From positions 124,001 through 188,000 of the forward strand of contig JAKBCE010000003.1 of assembly GCA_021808195.1 (NCBI GenBank): a stretch of 64,000 nt of DNA, in the 5' to 3' direction. The DNA comes from Pseudomonadota bacterium (GTDB lineage: Bacteria > Pseudomonadota > Gammaproteobacteria > Steroidobacterales > Steroidobacteraceae). A program made the position numbers and the translations under genes. Every line of letters starts with the position of its first letter. Position 1 is the stretch's first letter. Below the pieces are notes generated by a model, which saw nothing but the letters and a program-made list of their open reading frames with translations, searched no databases and was not told where the DNA came from. This document shows, piece by piece, positions 8,399 to 18,214 of this stretch.

Positions 8399-10240
8399 AT
8401 GCCCGTCTATCGTTCCCGCACCAGCACCGCCGGCCGCAACATGGCCGGAGCCCGCTCCCTGTGGCGCGCCACCGGCATGAAGGACGGTGATTTCGACAAG
8501 CCGATCATCGCCGTGGCGAACTCCTTCACCCAGTTCGTGCCCGGCCACGTGCACCTGAAGGACCTCGGGCAGCTCGTGATCGAGGAGATCGAGCGCGCCG
8601 GCGGCGTCGGCAAGGAGTTCAACACCATCGCGGTCGATGACGGCATCGCCATGGGCCATGACGGCATGCTCTACAGCCTGCCGTCGCGGGAAATCATCGC
8701 CGACAGCGTCGAGTACATGTGCAACGCGCACACCGCCGATGCGCTGGTGTGCATCTCCAACTGCGACAAGATCACCCCGGGGATGCTGATGGCCGCATTG
8801 CGCCTGAACATCCCGACGGTGTTCGTCTCGGGCGGACCGATGGAGGCGGGCAAAGTGCGCCTCGCCGGCAAGAACACCTCCCTCGACCTGATCGATGCGA
8901 TCGTTGCCGCCGCCAATGACAGCGTCTCCGACGCCGATGTGCAGACCATCGAGCGCTCCGCCTGCCCCACCTGCGGCTCATGCTCGGGGATGTTCACCGC
9001 GAATTCCATGAACTGCCTCACCGAGGCGCTCGGCCTGGCGCAGCCCGGCAACGGCACATTGGTCGCCACGCACGCCGACCGCGAGCAGCTGTTCCGCAAG
9101 GCTGGCCGACTGATCGTCGAGCTGACCCGGCGCTACTACGAGCAGGACGACGTACGCGCGCTGCCGCGCAGCATCGCCTGCAAGGCGGCATTCGAGAACG
9201 CAATGTCGCTCGACATCGCCATGGGCGGCTCGACCAACACCGTGCTGCACCTGCTCGCCGCGGCGCAGGAAGGCCGGGTCGACTTTCACATGCGCGACAT
9301 TGACCGGCTCTCGCGCGCGGTACCGAACCTGTGCAAGGTGGCGCCCTCGAGTCACTTTCACCTCGAGGACGTGCACCGCGCCGGCGGGGTGATGGCTATC
9401 CTCGGGGAGCTCGCGCGCGCGCAATTGCTCGACACCTCGGTACCGACGGTGCACTCGACCTCGCTCGCCGATGCGATCGAGCAATGGGACGTGACGCGCA
9501 CGAGTGATCCGGCGGTGCAGACGTTCTTTCGCGCCGGCCCGGCCGGTATTCGCACGCAGGTCGCCTTCTCGCAGAACTGCCGGTTCGACACACTCGACAC
9601 CGACCGGAACGCCGGCTGCATCCGCACCCGCCAGTCCGCCTACAGCCAGGACGGGGGACTTGCCGTGCTCTACGGCAACCTCGCCGAGCGCGGCTGCATC
9701 GTCAAGACCGCGGGCGTCGACCCGAGCATCCTGCGCTTTCGCGGACCGGCCGTGGTGGTGGAGAGTCAGGAAGATGCCGTCGAGGCGATCCTCAGCGGCA
9801 AGGTGAAGGCCGGCGACGTCGTGCTGATCCGCTACGAGGGACCGCGGGGCGGCCCCGGGATGCAGGAGATGCTCTACCCGACCAGCTATCTGAAATCCAA
9901 GGGACTCGGCAAGGTGTGCGCGCTCATCACGGACGGGCGCTTCTCGGGCGGCACGGCCGGACTGTCGATCGGGCACGTCTCCCCGGAAGCGGCCGAGGGC
10001 GGCAACATCGGCCTCGTGCAAAGCGGTGATCTGATCGCAATCGACATCCCGGCGCGCACGGTGCACGTGGAGCTCAGTGACGAGGAGCTTGCGCGCCGGC
10101 GCGCAGCCCAGAGCGCCCGGGGCTGGAAGCCGCAGCAGCTTCGCAAGCGTCAGGTGAGCGCCGCGCTCAAGGCCTACGCACGGCTCGTCACCAGCGCCGA
10201 TCTGGGCGCCGTGCGCAATCTCGATCTGCTCGCCGACTGA
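8399..10240 (+). CDS. ilvD: Dihydroxy-acid dehydratase
   Basis: 613 residues, close to E. coli IlvD (616). It dehydrates 2,3-dihydroxy-isovalerate and -methylvalerate to the 2-keto acids in valine, isoleucine, leucine and pantothenate synthesis. The Fe-S ligands are seen in [13 protein letters not shown] and [19 protein letters not shown], and the C-terminal domain has [20 protein letters not shown] and [13 protein letters not shown]. The long form with these cysteines indicates the oxygen-sensitive [4Fe-4S] type. AGAGGA precedes the ATG by 9 nt. It is the only branched-chain biosynthesis gene in the window. Confidence 0.97.
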   Translation: MPVYRSRTSTAGRNMAGARSLWRATGMKDGDFDKPIIAVANSFTQFVPGHVHLKDLGQLVIEEIERAGGVGKEFNTIAVDDGIAMGHDGMLYSLPSREIIADSVEYMCNAHTADALVCISNCDKITPGMLMAALRLNIPTVFVSGGPMEAGKVRLAGKNTSLDLIDAIVAAANDSVSDADVQTIERSACPTCGSCSGMFTANSMNCLTEALGLAQPGNGTLVATHADREQLFRKAGRLIVELTRRYYEQDDVRALPRSIACKAAFENAMSLDIAMGGSTNTVLHLLAAAQEGRVDFHMRDIDRLSRAVPNLCKVAPSSHFHLEDVHRAGGVMAILGELARAQLLDTSVPTVHSTSLADAIEQWDVTRTSDPAVQTFFRAGPAGIRTQVAFSQNCRFDTLDTDRNAGCIRTRQSAYSQDGGLAVLYGNLAERGCIVKTAGVDPSILRFRGPAVVVESQEDAVEAILSGKVKAGDVVLIRYEGPRGGPGMQEMLYPTSYLKSKGLGKVCALITDGRFSGGTAGLSIGHVSPEAAEGGNIGLVQSGDLIAIDIPARTVHVELSDEELARRRAAQSARGWKPQQLRKRQVSAALKAYARLVTSADLGAVRNLDLLAD

Positions 10241-10264
10241 CCCGCTCGCCCTCCCCCGCCCGCG

Positions 10265-10287
10265 CGGGCGCAATGCTGTTGCGCCCG
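10265..10287 (+). terminator. Hairpin after ilvD
   Basis: Inverted repeat CGGGCGCAA-TGCTG-TTGCGCCCG, a 9-bp GC-rich stem beginning 25 bp after the ilvD stop. No T-tract follows, so it may be a weak terminator or an mRNA 3' stabiliser. Confidence 0.45.
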
Positions 10288-10321
10288 TGCGGGTCCGTGA
10301 GGCCGTACTGTCGCTTGCCTA

Positions 10322-10335
10322 TGGTAGCGCTATCA
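10322..10335. promoter_or_regulatory. xyl-box-like LacI-family operator before the GH9 gene
   Basis: TGGTAGCGCTATCA is a 14-bp near-palindrome around a central GCGC. It differs by one base from the TGGTAGCGCTAACA xyl-box described in Xanthomonas for LacI-type control of xylan-use genes. It lies 68 bp upstream of the GH9 start codon, a usual operator position. No LacI-type gene is in this window, so the regulator must be elsewhere. Confidence 0.55.
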
Positions 10336-10403
10336 CTTATCGTCGCGGAGTCGTCCGCCGACTCTGCGGCCGGGCGAGCCCCTGTGCCGCCGGGAGTGCC
10401 ACC

Positions 10404-13103
10404 ATGCTGCGCCGATTGGCCATCGTCCTGCTCCTCAGTCTGTGGCTCGCGCCCGGGCGCTGCCCGGCCGCCGATTCCGCCCTGCATCTGCGCGTGACCC
10501 GCAACGGTTATCTCGATGCGCCCGGCGTGAGCGTGATGCTCTACGATGACACTTACAGCCCGGTGTTCTTCGATCAGAAGGACGCCGCCCTGCAGATCAT
10601 TCTGCACGGCCACCGGGTCGCCACCAACGGCAGCGTGCGTCTGATGCCGACGCCGCAGCAATGGGATGCGATTCCGCTCCTGCTCACGCACCGGGCCGAT
10701 CCGGCGCACGAGCGGCTGAGCGCCCGGCTCGCCTATCCGGCCTATCATCTGCAGTATCAGGTGCTCGTCGCAGCGGAGCCGGGGGGCTTTCGCCTCAGCG
10801 TCAACCTCGCCGCGCCTCTGCCGAAAGCCCTGGTGGGCCGGGCGGGGTTCAATCTGGAATTTCTGCCCTCGCGCTACGTGGACAAGGCGTACGCGGTCGA
10901 CGGCAAGGTGTTCGGCGTGTTGCCCCGGTATCCGCAGGACCGGATGATCCGCTCGCCCTCGCGCCTCGGCTACCCCGGTGAACCGTGGTATGTGCGCCAA
11001 TGGCACCACGCGCTCGGCTACACCGAACCGCTGCCATTCGCCCGCGGCCAACACATCACCCTCGCCGTGAACGATCCGCTCGATCGCATCAGCATCCGCT
11101 CTGCGAGCGGACCGCTACTGCTCTACGACGGTCGCGACGTCGCGCAGAACGGCTGGTACGTCGTGCGGACACTGATTCCCGCCGGCAAGACCCGCAACGC
11201 GGTGGTCTGGCACATCCGTCCAAACAACATTCCCGGCTGGCTGCGCCCGCCGATGATCGCGCACAGCCAGGTCGGCTACGCCGCGCAGTTCCGCAAGGTC
11301 GCCGTCATCGAGCTCGACCGGCGCTTCCACGGCCCTCGGCACGCGACGCTGCTGCGGCTCGGGCGCAACGGCCGCTACCGCAAGGTGTTCAGCGCGGCGC
11401 TCTCCAAGCCCATGCGCTGGCTGCGCTACGTGTACGTGAAATTCAATTTCTCGGCCGTCACCACCCCGGGACTGTATGCCATCGAGTACGCCGGCACGCG
11501 CAGCGCCGTGTTTCCCATTGCCCGCAACGTCTACGGCCACACCTGGCAGAGCTCCCTCGATGGGTTCCTCGCCGAGCAGATGGATCACGTCTCGGTCCGC
11601 GACGCCTATCATCTGTGGCACGGCGTGGCGCACCTGGACGATGCGCTGCAGGCGCCGGCGAATCTCAGCCACTTCGACGGCTACTGGATGGGCCCGCACA
11701 CCGACTCGCCCTACCGGCCCGGGGAGCACATTGCGGGTCTGAACGTCGGCGGTTGGTTCGATGCCGGGGACTTCGACAACGATGCCTTCGGTCAGTACGG
11801 CACCATCCTCAATCTCGCCACCACCTACAACACCTTCCACCCGCAGTGGGACGAGCTCGACGTGAACGAGCGGGCGCGCCGGGTCATCATGCACCGGCCC
11901 GATGGGGTGCCGGACCTGGTCGAGCAGGTCGAGCACGGCGTGTTGCAGACGCTGGCGCAGATCGACGCGGTCGGCCATCCGTTCACCGGCATCCAGTCCC
12001 CCTACCTGCAGGGATACACCTTCATCGGCGATGCCGCCTCGCAGACCGACGGGCGGATCTACGACCCGAAGCTCGGCCGCCATCAGGTCGAGGGCGATGC
12101 GTCCGGCCGGCCCGATGATCGATGGGCCTGGACGATGAGCTCGCCGCAGATGCAATTTGGCGCCGCCGCGGCGCTGGCGGCCGCCTCACGTACGCTGCGG
12201 GGCTGGAACGATGCGCTCGCCCGCCGCTGCCTGCAGGCCGCCGAGCGCCTGTGGCGTCAGGCGCGGGCTCATCCGCAGCCCACCGGCTGGCGCGCCGACC
12301 GGGAGGGCGCCGGAGGATTTCGCGAACGGGGCCTGAACCCGCCGCAGTGGACCGCAGCGCTCGAGCTGACCCTTGCCACGCACGGCGCTGCGCCCTACCG
12401 CCATCGCCTGCAGGCGATGCTGCCGGCCATGCTCAAGCACATCGGCGGCGGGGGCTGGCAGGCCGTGCAGGCGCTGCGCTACCTCGATGCCGCCGAGCGG
12501 GCCCGCCTGAAGGCCGCCGTACGCGCCTACCTGCCCCGCCTGAACCGCAGACTCGCCGCCACGCCCTTCGGCGTACCGCCCTCGCTCGGCGCCTGGGGCG
12601 ATTCGGCCCAGGTCGCGCAGTTCGGCGTCGAGATGTACTTCTTGCACGAGGCGTATCCGGATCTGCTCGGCGCGCGCGACACGCTGCGGGCCGCCAACTA
12701 CCTGCTCGGCACGCACCCCGCATCGAGCGTCTCGTACATCTCGGCCATCGGCACCGAGTCGAAGCTCAAGGCCTATGGCAACAACCGCGCCGACAATACA
12801 TTCATTCCGGGCGGCATGATCCCGGGCTACGTCATCATCAAGCCCGACTTCCCCGAGTGCATCACGAACTTCGGGTTCCTCTGGTACGAGGACGAGTACA
12901 CCGTCGATGCGGCGGCCACCTGGATCCTCGAGGCCAACGCGGCCAATGCGCTGGTGCAAGCGCGCGCGCACCGTGCGCGCTCAGCCGCCGGCGGCGTTCG
13001 CCAGCCGGTAACGCAACCACACCGCCCCGCCCTCGAGCACCTCGCAGCTCATCAGCTGCATCGCACTCACCGGCGCGCGCTGCTCGGCCGCCTCGAGCGG
13101 TGA
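10404..13103 (+). CDS. Secreted glycoside hydrolase family 9 (endoglucanase-like)
   Basis: About 899 residues from the chosen ATG, which begins a signal peptide (RRLAIVLLLSLWLA, cleavage near CPAADS). After an N-terminal region and an Ig-like CelD_N-type domain (AHSQVGYAAQFRKVAVIEL near 288-306), the alpha/alpha-barrel holds WFDAGDFDN (D453 and D456, the GH9 base/nucleophile-positioning pair) and WYEDEYTVDAAATW (E831, candidate acid). GH9 enzymes cut beta-1,4-glucan or related polymers. The frame upstream of 10404 is not protein-like. The last about 50 codons are arginine-rich, unlike the family, and overlap the convergent reductase gene. The xyl-box suggests carbohydrate-responsive expression. 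Confidence 0.87.
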   Translation: MLRRLAIVLLLSLWLAPGRCPAADSALHLRVTRNGYLDAPGVSVMLYDDTYSPVFFDQKDAALQIILHGHRVATNGSVRLMPTPQQWDAIPLLLTHRADPAHERLSARLAYPAYHLQYQVLVAAEPGGFRLSVNLAAPLPKALVGRAGFNLEFLPSRYVDKAYAVDGKVFGVLPRYPQDRMIRSPSRLGYPGEPWYVRQWHHALGYTEPLPFARGQHITLAVNDPLDRISIRSASGPLLLYDGRDVAQNGWYVVRTLIPAGKTRNAVVWHIRPNNIPGWLRPPMIAHSQVGYAAQFRKVAVIELDRRFHGPRHATLLRLGRNGRYRKVFSAALSKPMRWLRYVYVKFNFSAVTTPGLYAIEYAGTRSAVFPIARNVYGHTWQSSLDGFLAEQMDHVSVRDAYHLWHGVAHLDDALQAPANLSHFDGYWMGPHTDSPYRPGEHIAGLNVGGWFDAGDFDNDAFGQYGTILNLATTYNTFHPQWDELDVNERARRVIMHRPDGVPDLVEQVEHGVLQTLAQIDAVGHPFTGIQSPYLQGYTFIGDAASQTDGRIYDPKLGRHQVEGDASGRPDDRWAWTMSSPQMQFGAAAALAAASRTLRGWNDALARRCLQAAERLWRQARAHPQPTGWRADREGAGGFRERGLNPPQWTAALELTLATHGAAPYRHRLQAMLPAMLKHIGGGGWQAVQALRYLDAAERARLKAAVRAYLPRLNRRLAATPFGVPPSLGAWGDSAQVAQFGVEMYFLHEAYPDLLGARDTLRAANYLLGTHPASSVSYISAIGTESKLKAYGNNRADNTFIPGGMIPGYVIIKPDFPECITNFGFLWYEDEYTVDAAATWILEANAANALVQARAHRARSAAGGVRQPVTQPHRPALEHLAAHQLHRTHRRALLGRLER

Positions 13104-13685
13104 ATCAAATACGCTGGGTGCGCCCTGCGCGCCATCGACCGCGGGGCAGATCGCCACACTGATCTCATCGATGAGTCCGGCGCGCAGGAATGCACCATTG
13201 AGGTGGCCGCCACCCTCGATGAGCAGCCGCTCGATGCCCAGTTCACGGTTAAGGAATTCCAGCGCCTGGGCGAGATCGAGTGTGTGCTCGCCGGCGAAGT
13301 AATACGACACGCCGTCGCGGCGCAGACCGTCCAGGTGCGCGTCCGTGACCGCGGTGCCGAGCACCACGACGATGGGATCACCGCCAATGTCTGCACGACC
13401 CCAGGCGATCTTGCCGTGCACATCGAGAACGATGCCGTACGCTGCGGCGCCGCGTCGCGCCAGCCAGGGTTCGCGCGGGTAAGTCCGTCCACTCGGTGTC
13501 GGGTAGCTGTCCGCCTTGGCGAACTCCTGCCCCGTCACCCGACCGATCAGCCACGCATCGCCGGCGAGTCGCTCATGCAGCCGCTCAAACAGCGCGCCGC
13601 CGTCCCCGGTCTGGGGCCGCCAGCGGCTGTGCAGGGTGCGCCCGTCCAGGCTCGCAACCATGTGACAGATCACATAAGGCTTCAT
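12981..13685 (-). CDS. RibD C-terminal-domain (dihydrofolate-reductase-like) reductase
   Basis: 234-residue protein with the RibD_C/DHFR fold: KPYVICHMVASLDGRT at the N terminus, AWLIGRVTGQEF, and the NADPH-site signature LLIEGGGHLNGAFLRAGLIDE near 160-180. It has no deaminase domain, so it is a stand-alone dihydrofolate-reductase-family protein rather than RibD. The substrate is unknown. The ATG at 13685 has a clear AAGGAGG upstream; the longer open frame to 13769 is arginine-rich noise. Its 3' end overlaps the GH9 frame tail to tail by 123 bp. Confidence 0.85.
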   Translation of the reverse strand: MKPYVICHMVASLDGRTLHSRWRPQTGDGGALFERLHERLAGDAWLIGRVTGQEFAKADSYPTPSGRTYPREPWLARRGAAAYGIVLDVHGKIAWGRADIGGDPIVVVLGTAVTDAHLDGLRRDGVSYYFAGEHTLDLAQALEFLNRELGIERLLIEGGGHLNGAFLRAGLIDEISVAICPAVDGAQGAPSVFDSPLEAAEQRAPVSAMQLMSCEVLEGGAVWLRYRLANAAGG

Positions 13686-13908
13686 GGCCAGAGTCCTCCT
13701 TCGCTGCGCGCCGCCGCGTCGTCGACGACGACGATGATGATTTAAGCCGCCCCGCACCGCCGGGACCATGGCCTTGGCTGCCCCGGCGCGCTCGGCAGAG
13801 TGTTAGCGCGCGCACAGTTTCGCACCTTGGTGCTGGCGCCGCCCGTCCAGTGCTCGTAAGAGTGGCGCTACATCGGTCCGCGAACATCTTAGCCAGCGGG
13901 GTCTGCAC

Positions 13909-14487
13909 ATGATCGGTGTCACCGTGTTCAGCGCCATGACGGTGCTGCTCGCCGGTTACGCGCTCGCGCTGTACCGGGGGTTGTTGCGTGCCGAGCGCCA
14001 GCTGCGCCGTGCCTGGTCGCATCTGGAGTTCGCCTGGGCGCGACGGGATGGGGAAATCACGCGGCTGCTCGAGCTCTGCGCACCGGATGCAACAGCGCAC
14101 AGCGAAGTGCTCGAGCGGCTCCAGCGTGCACGCGGAGCGCTACAACTGGCGCGAGACCGGCGGGACGCACCAGCGGTGAACGCTGCCGAGCGCGAGCTGC
14201 GCAGCGTGCTCGCCGCGCTGTATCCGCTCGCCGCCCGCAACGTGCACGCGCATCCCCAAGGCGATGCGCTGTTGCGCGCGCTGCGCTTTCGGGTGCGTGC
14301 GCACGAGCGTGCCATCGCGGCGCACGCGGAGCGCTACAACGCGGCCGCCGAAGCGCTCAATGCGCGCATCGACCTGCTGCCCGATGCACTCATCGCCGCG
14401 GTGTGCCACCTCGTCCCGGTAGCGCGGGTGGATTTGAACCCTGCCGGTGGCGCGGACGGCGAGCTCAGCCTCGCCTATGGGAAATGA
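13909..14487 (+). CDS. LemA-family membrane-anchored protein
   Basis: 192 residues: one N-terminal transmembrane segment (VTVFSAMTVLLAGYALALY), then helical coils typical of LemA, with RRAWSHLEFAWARRDGEITRLLEL and a late AHAERYNAAAEALNARIDLLP, the family's conserved YN..V..YN..I..FP pattern. LemA proteins have an extracytoplasmic helical bundle and an unknown role. There is no adjacent TPM-domain partner. A GGGG precedes the ATG. Similarity is moderate because the family is diverse. Confidence 0.65.
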   Translation: MIGVTVFSAMTVLLAGYALALYRGLLRAERQLRRAWSHLEFAWARRDGEITRLLELCAPDATAHSEVLERLQRARGALQLARDRRDAPAVNAAERELRSVLAALYPLAARNVHAHPQGDALLRALRFRVRAHERAIAAHAERYNAAAEALNARIDLLPDALIAAVCHLVPVARVDLNPAGGADGELSLAYGK

Positions 14488-14585
14488 CTGTCCGCGGTGC
14501 GAAGGCGCTGCGGCCACAAATCGGCCTCAAGTTGCCACACCTGCGCGCCGATAACCCGCTGCGATTGCCGCTCTAGGACCCTGCC

Positions 14586-15395
14586 ATGTCTCGTTCTGAA
14601 ACTCGTGTCGGATGCCGAATGTGCCGTGAGCCGGGCGTCGCGCCCGAGTTCACCATGGCCTTCCAGCCCATCGTCGACAGCGAGAGCGGCACGGTGTTTG
14701 CGCACGAGGCGCTGGTGCGCCCGCTGAGCGGCGGTGGCGGGGCGCAGGCGGTGCTGAGCTGCGTCACGGACGAGAACCGCTACGCATTCGATCAGGCGTG
14801 CCGGGTCAAGGCCATCACGCTCGCCGCGCGGCTCGGCATGCAGAGCCTGCTCAGCATCAACTTCCTGCCCAATGCGGTCTACCAGCCCGCCGCCTGCATC
14901 CGCGCCACGCTCGATGCGGCCGCGCGCAGCGCCTTTCCGCTCGAGCAGATCGTGTTCGAAGTCACCGAGGATGAACGCTCGCGCGATGCGGCGCATCTGA
15001 TGGCGATCTTTGCCGAATACCGCCGCCACGGCATGCGCACGGCCATCGATGATTTCGGTGCCGGTCACTCCGGGCTCAACCTGCTCGCGCAGTTCCAGCC
15101 CGACATCGTCAAGATCGACATGGCGCTCACCCGCAACATCCACACCGATCGGGTGCGCCGCCTCATCACCCGCTCGATCGCCCAGATGTGCACGCAGCTC
15201 GGCATCACGGTGATCGCCGAGGGCATCGAGTCACTCGAGGAGGCACTGTGCCTTCGCGAGCTCGGCATCCGCTTGCTGCAGGGGTATTACTTCGCTCAAC
15301 CCCAGCTCGAGGCGCTGCCGCAAATCGCCCCGGCGGCACTCAGCGCGGTGCGCACGGAATTCGAGCCGCATCTGCTCGAGCGCGCCGCACTCTGA
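14586..15395 (+). CDS. Stand-alone EAL-domain c-di-GMP phosphodiesterase
   Basis: 269 residues made almost wholly of one EAL domain. Catalytic motifs look complete: EALVRP (E41), SINFLP, FEVTEDE, IDDFGAGHSGLNLL, DIVKIDM, AEGIES and LLQGYYFAQP. It should hydrolyse c-di-GMP to pGpG. The N terminus has a short Cys pair (GCRMC) before the domain, possibly metal- or redox-responsive, although no known sensor is recognised. AGGA lies before the ATG. It is monocistronic. Confidence 0.9.
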   Translation: MSRSETRVGCRMCREPGVAPEFTMAFQPIVDSESGTVFAHEALVRPLSGGGGAQAVLSCVTDENRYAFDQACRVKAITLAARLGMQSLLSINFLPNAVYQPAACIRATLDAAARSAFPLEQIVFEVTEDERSRDAAHLMAIFAEYRRHGMRTAIDDFGAGHSGLNLLAQFQPDIVKIDMALTRNIHTDRVRRLITRSIAQMCTQLGITVIAEGIESLEEALCLRELGIRLLQGYYFAQPQLEALPQIAPAALSAVRTEFEPHLLERAAL

Positions 15396-15835
15396 GATCC
15401 GCACCGGCCCTGAGCAGCCTGCGCGGCACAGCAAATGGCGTGCCGCGCTCCCCATCGCGCGCATGCGCCGATCGCCTGCCGAGCACCACTTGGCGCATCC
15501 TCACCGCGCACACCGTTAAAGCAGCGCTAGCGCGCATCGCCCCACCAGGCCTCTGACCGATTCTGTCCTGGACGCTCGTCCACCAAGTGCGTCACATTCC
15601 TTGCGCTCGCGTTTCAGCCTCTGCTATAAGCGCACACAAAGACCAAGACGAACGAGGTCGACCAAGGCAAGGCAGGCGCGCCGGCGATCGCTTTGCCGCC
15701 GCATCACTGGTCAGGGGAACCGCAACCAACAATCAAACGTGAGGGGGATCCGTCCGCGGATCGATCGTGCGACGTCGCATCCGCCGCGCCGGCGTTATGG
15801 GCGCGCGTCGCAACTACCCACAGGGGAGCATTGCA
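15396..15835 (+). other. 440-bp intergenic leader before the S53 peptidase
   Basis: No convincing gene. It contains the candidate promoter at 15601-15630, leaving a leader of about 200 nt before the peptidase start. No riboswitch fold was recognised by eye. Confidence 0.5.
15601..15630 (+). promoter_or_regulatory. Candidate sigma-70 promoter of the S53 peptidase
   Basis: TTGCGC, 18-bp spacer, TATAAG, in an otherwise GC-rich spacer. The -10 element is strong for this genome. Transcription would start near 15637. Confidence 0.4.
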
Positions 15836-17860
15836 ATGCTTGGCAGAAAGACTCTAACCCGTTTAACCCTTTCATCGCTGTGCGCAATCGCCACCGCCGG
15901 TGTACTGCCCGCGACGGCCTTTGCCCATCCGGACCACAGTCTCGGCCAGCGCTCGCAGAGTTCGGGCGCAACCCCGCCGGCGACGCAGATCACCACTTCG
16001 ATCATCCTCAACGTGACGCATCCGAACGCGCTGCAGCGGTTTGTGCTCTCGACCGTCACGCCGGGCGATCCGAACTACCATCAATTTCTCAGCGTCGATC
16101 AGTTCCGCGACCGCTTCGCCCCCTCGCGGCGGCAGATCCGCCAGTTCGTGCACTACCTGCGCTCCTACGGCATCACGGTGAACAAGATTTACCGTGACCA
16201 CCTCGACCTCACGGTGACCGGCACGGCCGCCGCCCTCAGCGCCGCCATGTCCACCTCGCTGCACGATTACACCCGCGGCAACGAGCATTTCCATCGGCCG
16301 GACGGCAACGTCGCGCTGCCCGGGAACTTCGGGCAGATGGTGCTCGCGGTGCCGGGGCTCAGCAACGAGCCGGCACGCTTTCGCCCGATGATCGCGCGGC
16401 TCGGCCGGGGTGCCTATGCCAAGATCACCCCGCCGCCGGTGCAATGGCCGCACAACGGCACCGCCACCGGCCTGCCCGGCAACTTCACCGTCGGCGATGT
16501 CGCCAATTTCTACGACATCAATCCGCTCTACCACGAGGGCATCACGGGTCGCGGCGAGACCGTCGGCATCATGACGCTCGCCAATTTCAACCGCGCCGAT
16601 GCCTACGCCTACTGGAAGGACATCGGCCTGCGGGTGCGCCCGCACCGGATCCGCAAGATCATGGTCGATGGCGGCACGCCGGTGGCGGCCAACGTGGGTG
16701 ACGATGAGACTTCGCTCGATGTCGAGCAGTCGGGCGGCATCGCCCCCGATGCCAACATTCGCGTGTACATCGCCTCCAATACCAACCAGGGGTTCCTCGA
16801 CCTGTTCTACTCGGCAGTCTCGGACAACATAGCCGATAGCGTGTCGATCAGCTGGGGCGAGCCGGAGGAGCTGTACTTTGCCGCGCTCAACAACGGCGTT
16901 GACGCCACCGGACAGCTGCAGTCGATGAATCAGGCGTTGCTCGAAGGCGCCGCCCAGGGCCAGTCGTTCTTCGCCGCCTCTGGCGACTCCGGCGCCTACG
17001 ACATCAACAACTCGCAGGTCGCCCCGGTACCGTACTTCTCCGAGCAGCTCACGGTGGACGCGCCGGCGAGCGATCCGTTCATCACCGCTGCCGGCGGCAC
17101 GATCATCAACACGGTCATTCCGGGCATCCCGAGCATGGGCTGCCCGGCAATTCCCATCCCGACCCAGGAAGTCTGGGGGTGGGATTACCTGCTGAAGTAC
17201 TGGAGCGGCTGTCTCAGCATTCCGACCACACAGGATCCGGATGGCGTGCTCGATTTCGATGACGCGTTTCCGGTCGGCGGCGGCGGCGGGGTGAGCTCGT
17301 ACTGGCCTCTGCCCGCCTATCAGAGCAACACCTTCGGCATCCAGCGGACGCAGCCGGGGCAGAGTCTGTACCAGTATCCGAACCCGCCGAGCACCGCAGG
17401 TGGGGTCGACCTGATCGATCTGCCGGCGAACTTCCTCGGGCGCAACCTGCCGGATCTGGCGCTCAACGCCGATCCGGACACCGGCTACGTGCTCATTGAC
17501 TGCACGGACTACCCGGCGTCGACCAATCCGCAATGCGCGGCGAGCGGCTACGGCGGCACGAGCTTCGTGGCACCGCAGCTGAACGGCATCACCGCCCTGA
17601 TCGATCAGGCCTCCGGAGGCCGCGCCGGCCTGCTGAATCCGACGCTCTACGCTCTGCAGAACGAGCTCGGTTATGGCCGCGGCTCTCCGTTCATCGACAT
17701 CCGCGCGGGGAACAACTGGTTCTACCACGGTCTGCCGGGCTACGACGATGGCTCGGGCCTCGGCTCGATCGACGTTGCGCGCCTGGCGCTCATCTACATG
17801 TTCATGAATGGCGGCGACCAGGGAGAGGGCAACGGCGGCTCGGGACACCACCACCGCTGA
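15836..17860 (+). CDS. Secreted S53-family (sedolisin/kumamolisin) serine-carboxyl peptidase
   Basis: About 674 residues: signal peptide (LSSLCAIATAGVLPATAFA), an activation pro-domain (to about 190), then the subtilisin-like S53 core. The Glu-Asp pair is in GDDETSLDVEQSGG (E291, D295), the oxyanion aspartate region in SVSISWGE, and the serine in YGGTSFVAPQLNG (S576). The late FIDIRAG stretch resembles the S53 calcium site. Such peptidases act at acid pH after autocatalytic removal of the pro-domain. GGGGAG precedes the ATG at 15836; the open frame to 15767 lacks these traits. A strong terminator follows. Confidence 0.93.
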   Translation: MLGRKTLTRLTLSSLCAIATAGVLPATAFAHPDHSLGQRSQSSGATPPATQITTSIILNVTHPNALQRFVLSTVTPGDPNYHQFLSVDQFRDRFAPSRRQIRQFVHYLRSYGITVNKIYRDHLDLTVTGTAAALSAAMSTSLHDYTRGNEHFHRPDGNVALPGNFGQMVLAVPGLSNEPARFRPMIARLGRGAYAKITPPPVQWPHNGTATGLPGNFTVGDVANFYDINPLYHEGITGRGETVGIMTLANFNRADAYAYWKDIGLRVRPHRIRKIMVDGGTPVAANVGDDETSLDVEQSGGIAPDANIRVYIASNTNQGFLDLFYSAVSDNIADSVSISWGEPEELYFAALNNGVDATGQLQSMNQALLEGAAQGQSFFAASGDSGAYDINNSQVAPVPYFSEQLTVDAPASDPFITAAGGTIINTVIPGIPSMGCPAIPIPTQEVWGWDYLLKYWSGCLSIPTTQDPDGVLDFDDAFPVGGGGGVSSYWPLPAYQSNTFGIQRTQPGQSLYQYPNPPSTAGGVDLIDLPANFLGRNLPDLALNADPDTGYVLIDCTDYPASTNPQCAASGYGGTSFVAPQLNGITALIDQASGGRAGLLNPTLYALQNELGYGRGSPFIDIRAGNNWFYHGLPGYDDGSGLGSIDVARLALIYMFMNGGDQGEGNGGSGHHHR

Positions 17861-17885
17861 GTCACTCGCGCAGCCAGCCTGCCGC

Positions 17886-17920
17886 AAGCCTCTTCCCGCG
17901 CAAGCGGGAAGAGGCTTTTT
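17886..17920 (+). terminator. Strong rho-independent terminator of the S53 gene
   Basis: Stem AAGCCTCTTCCCGC / GCGGGAAGAGGCTT (14 bp, perfect) with a GCAA tetraloop, running into TTTTT. It begins 25 bp after the peptidase stop. Confidence 0.9.
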
Positions 17921-18214
17921 CTCGAGCACCGTCAAACTGACGCTCAGCGGCGGGATTGAAGGCCGTCAACGCGCCGCAGCGGCGTTCGTGGCAACGGTGC
18001 TGCGCAACGCTCACCGTTCCATGTAAACACGCGTGCCCGAGGTCGAACCGGCATGCGATGTCGAAAACACAGCGCGCTTGACCGGCGCGGTCTGCCCTCT
18101 GTGCATCTCCCGTGCCGCCCTCCTCGTGAGCCGCGCGCCGCTCCTCTACCCCGCACAGCGCGTGTGTGAGGCCATCCGCCCCACGCACCGGATGAACACC
18201 GCGGCGCAGCGATC

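Noticed and set aside
15872..17935. 687-codon open frame opposite the S53 peptidase
   Set aside because: Shadow of the sedolisin gene; it also crosses the terminator.
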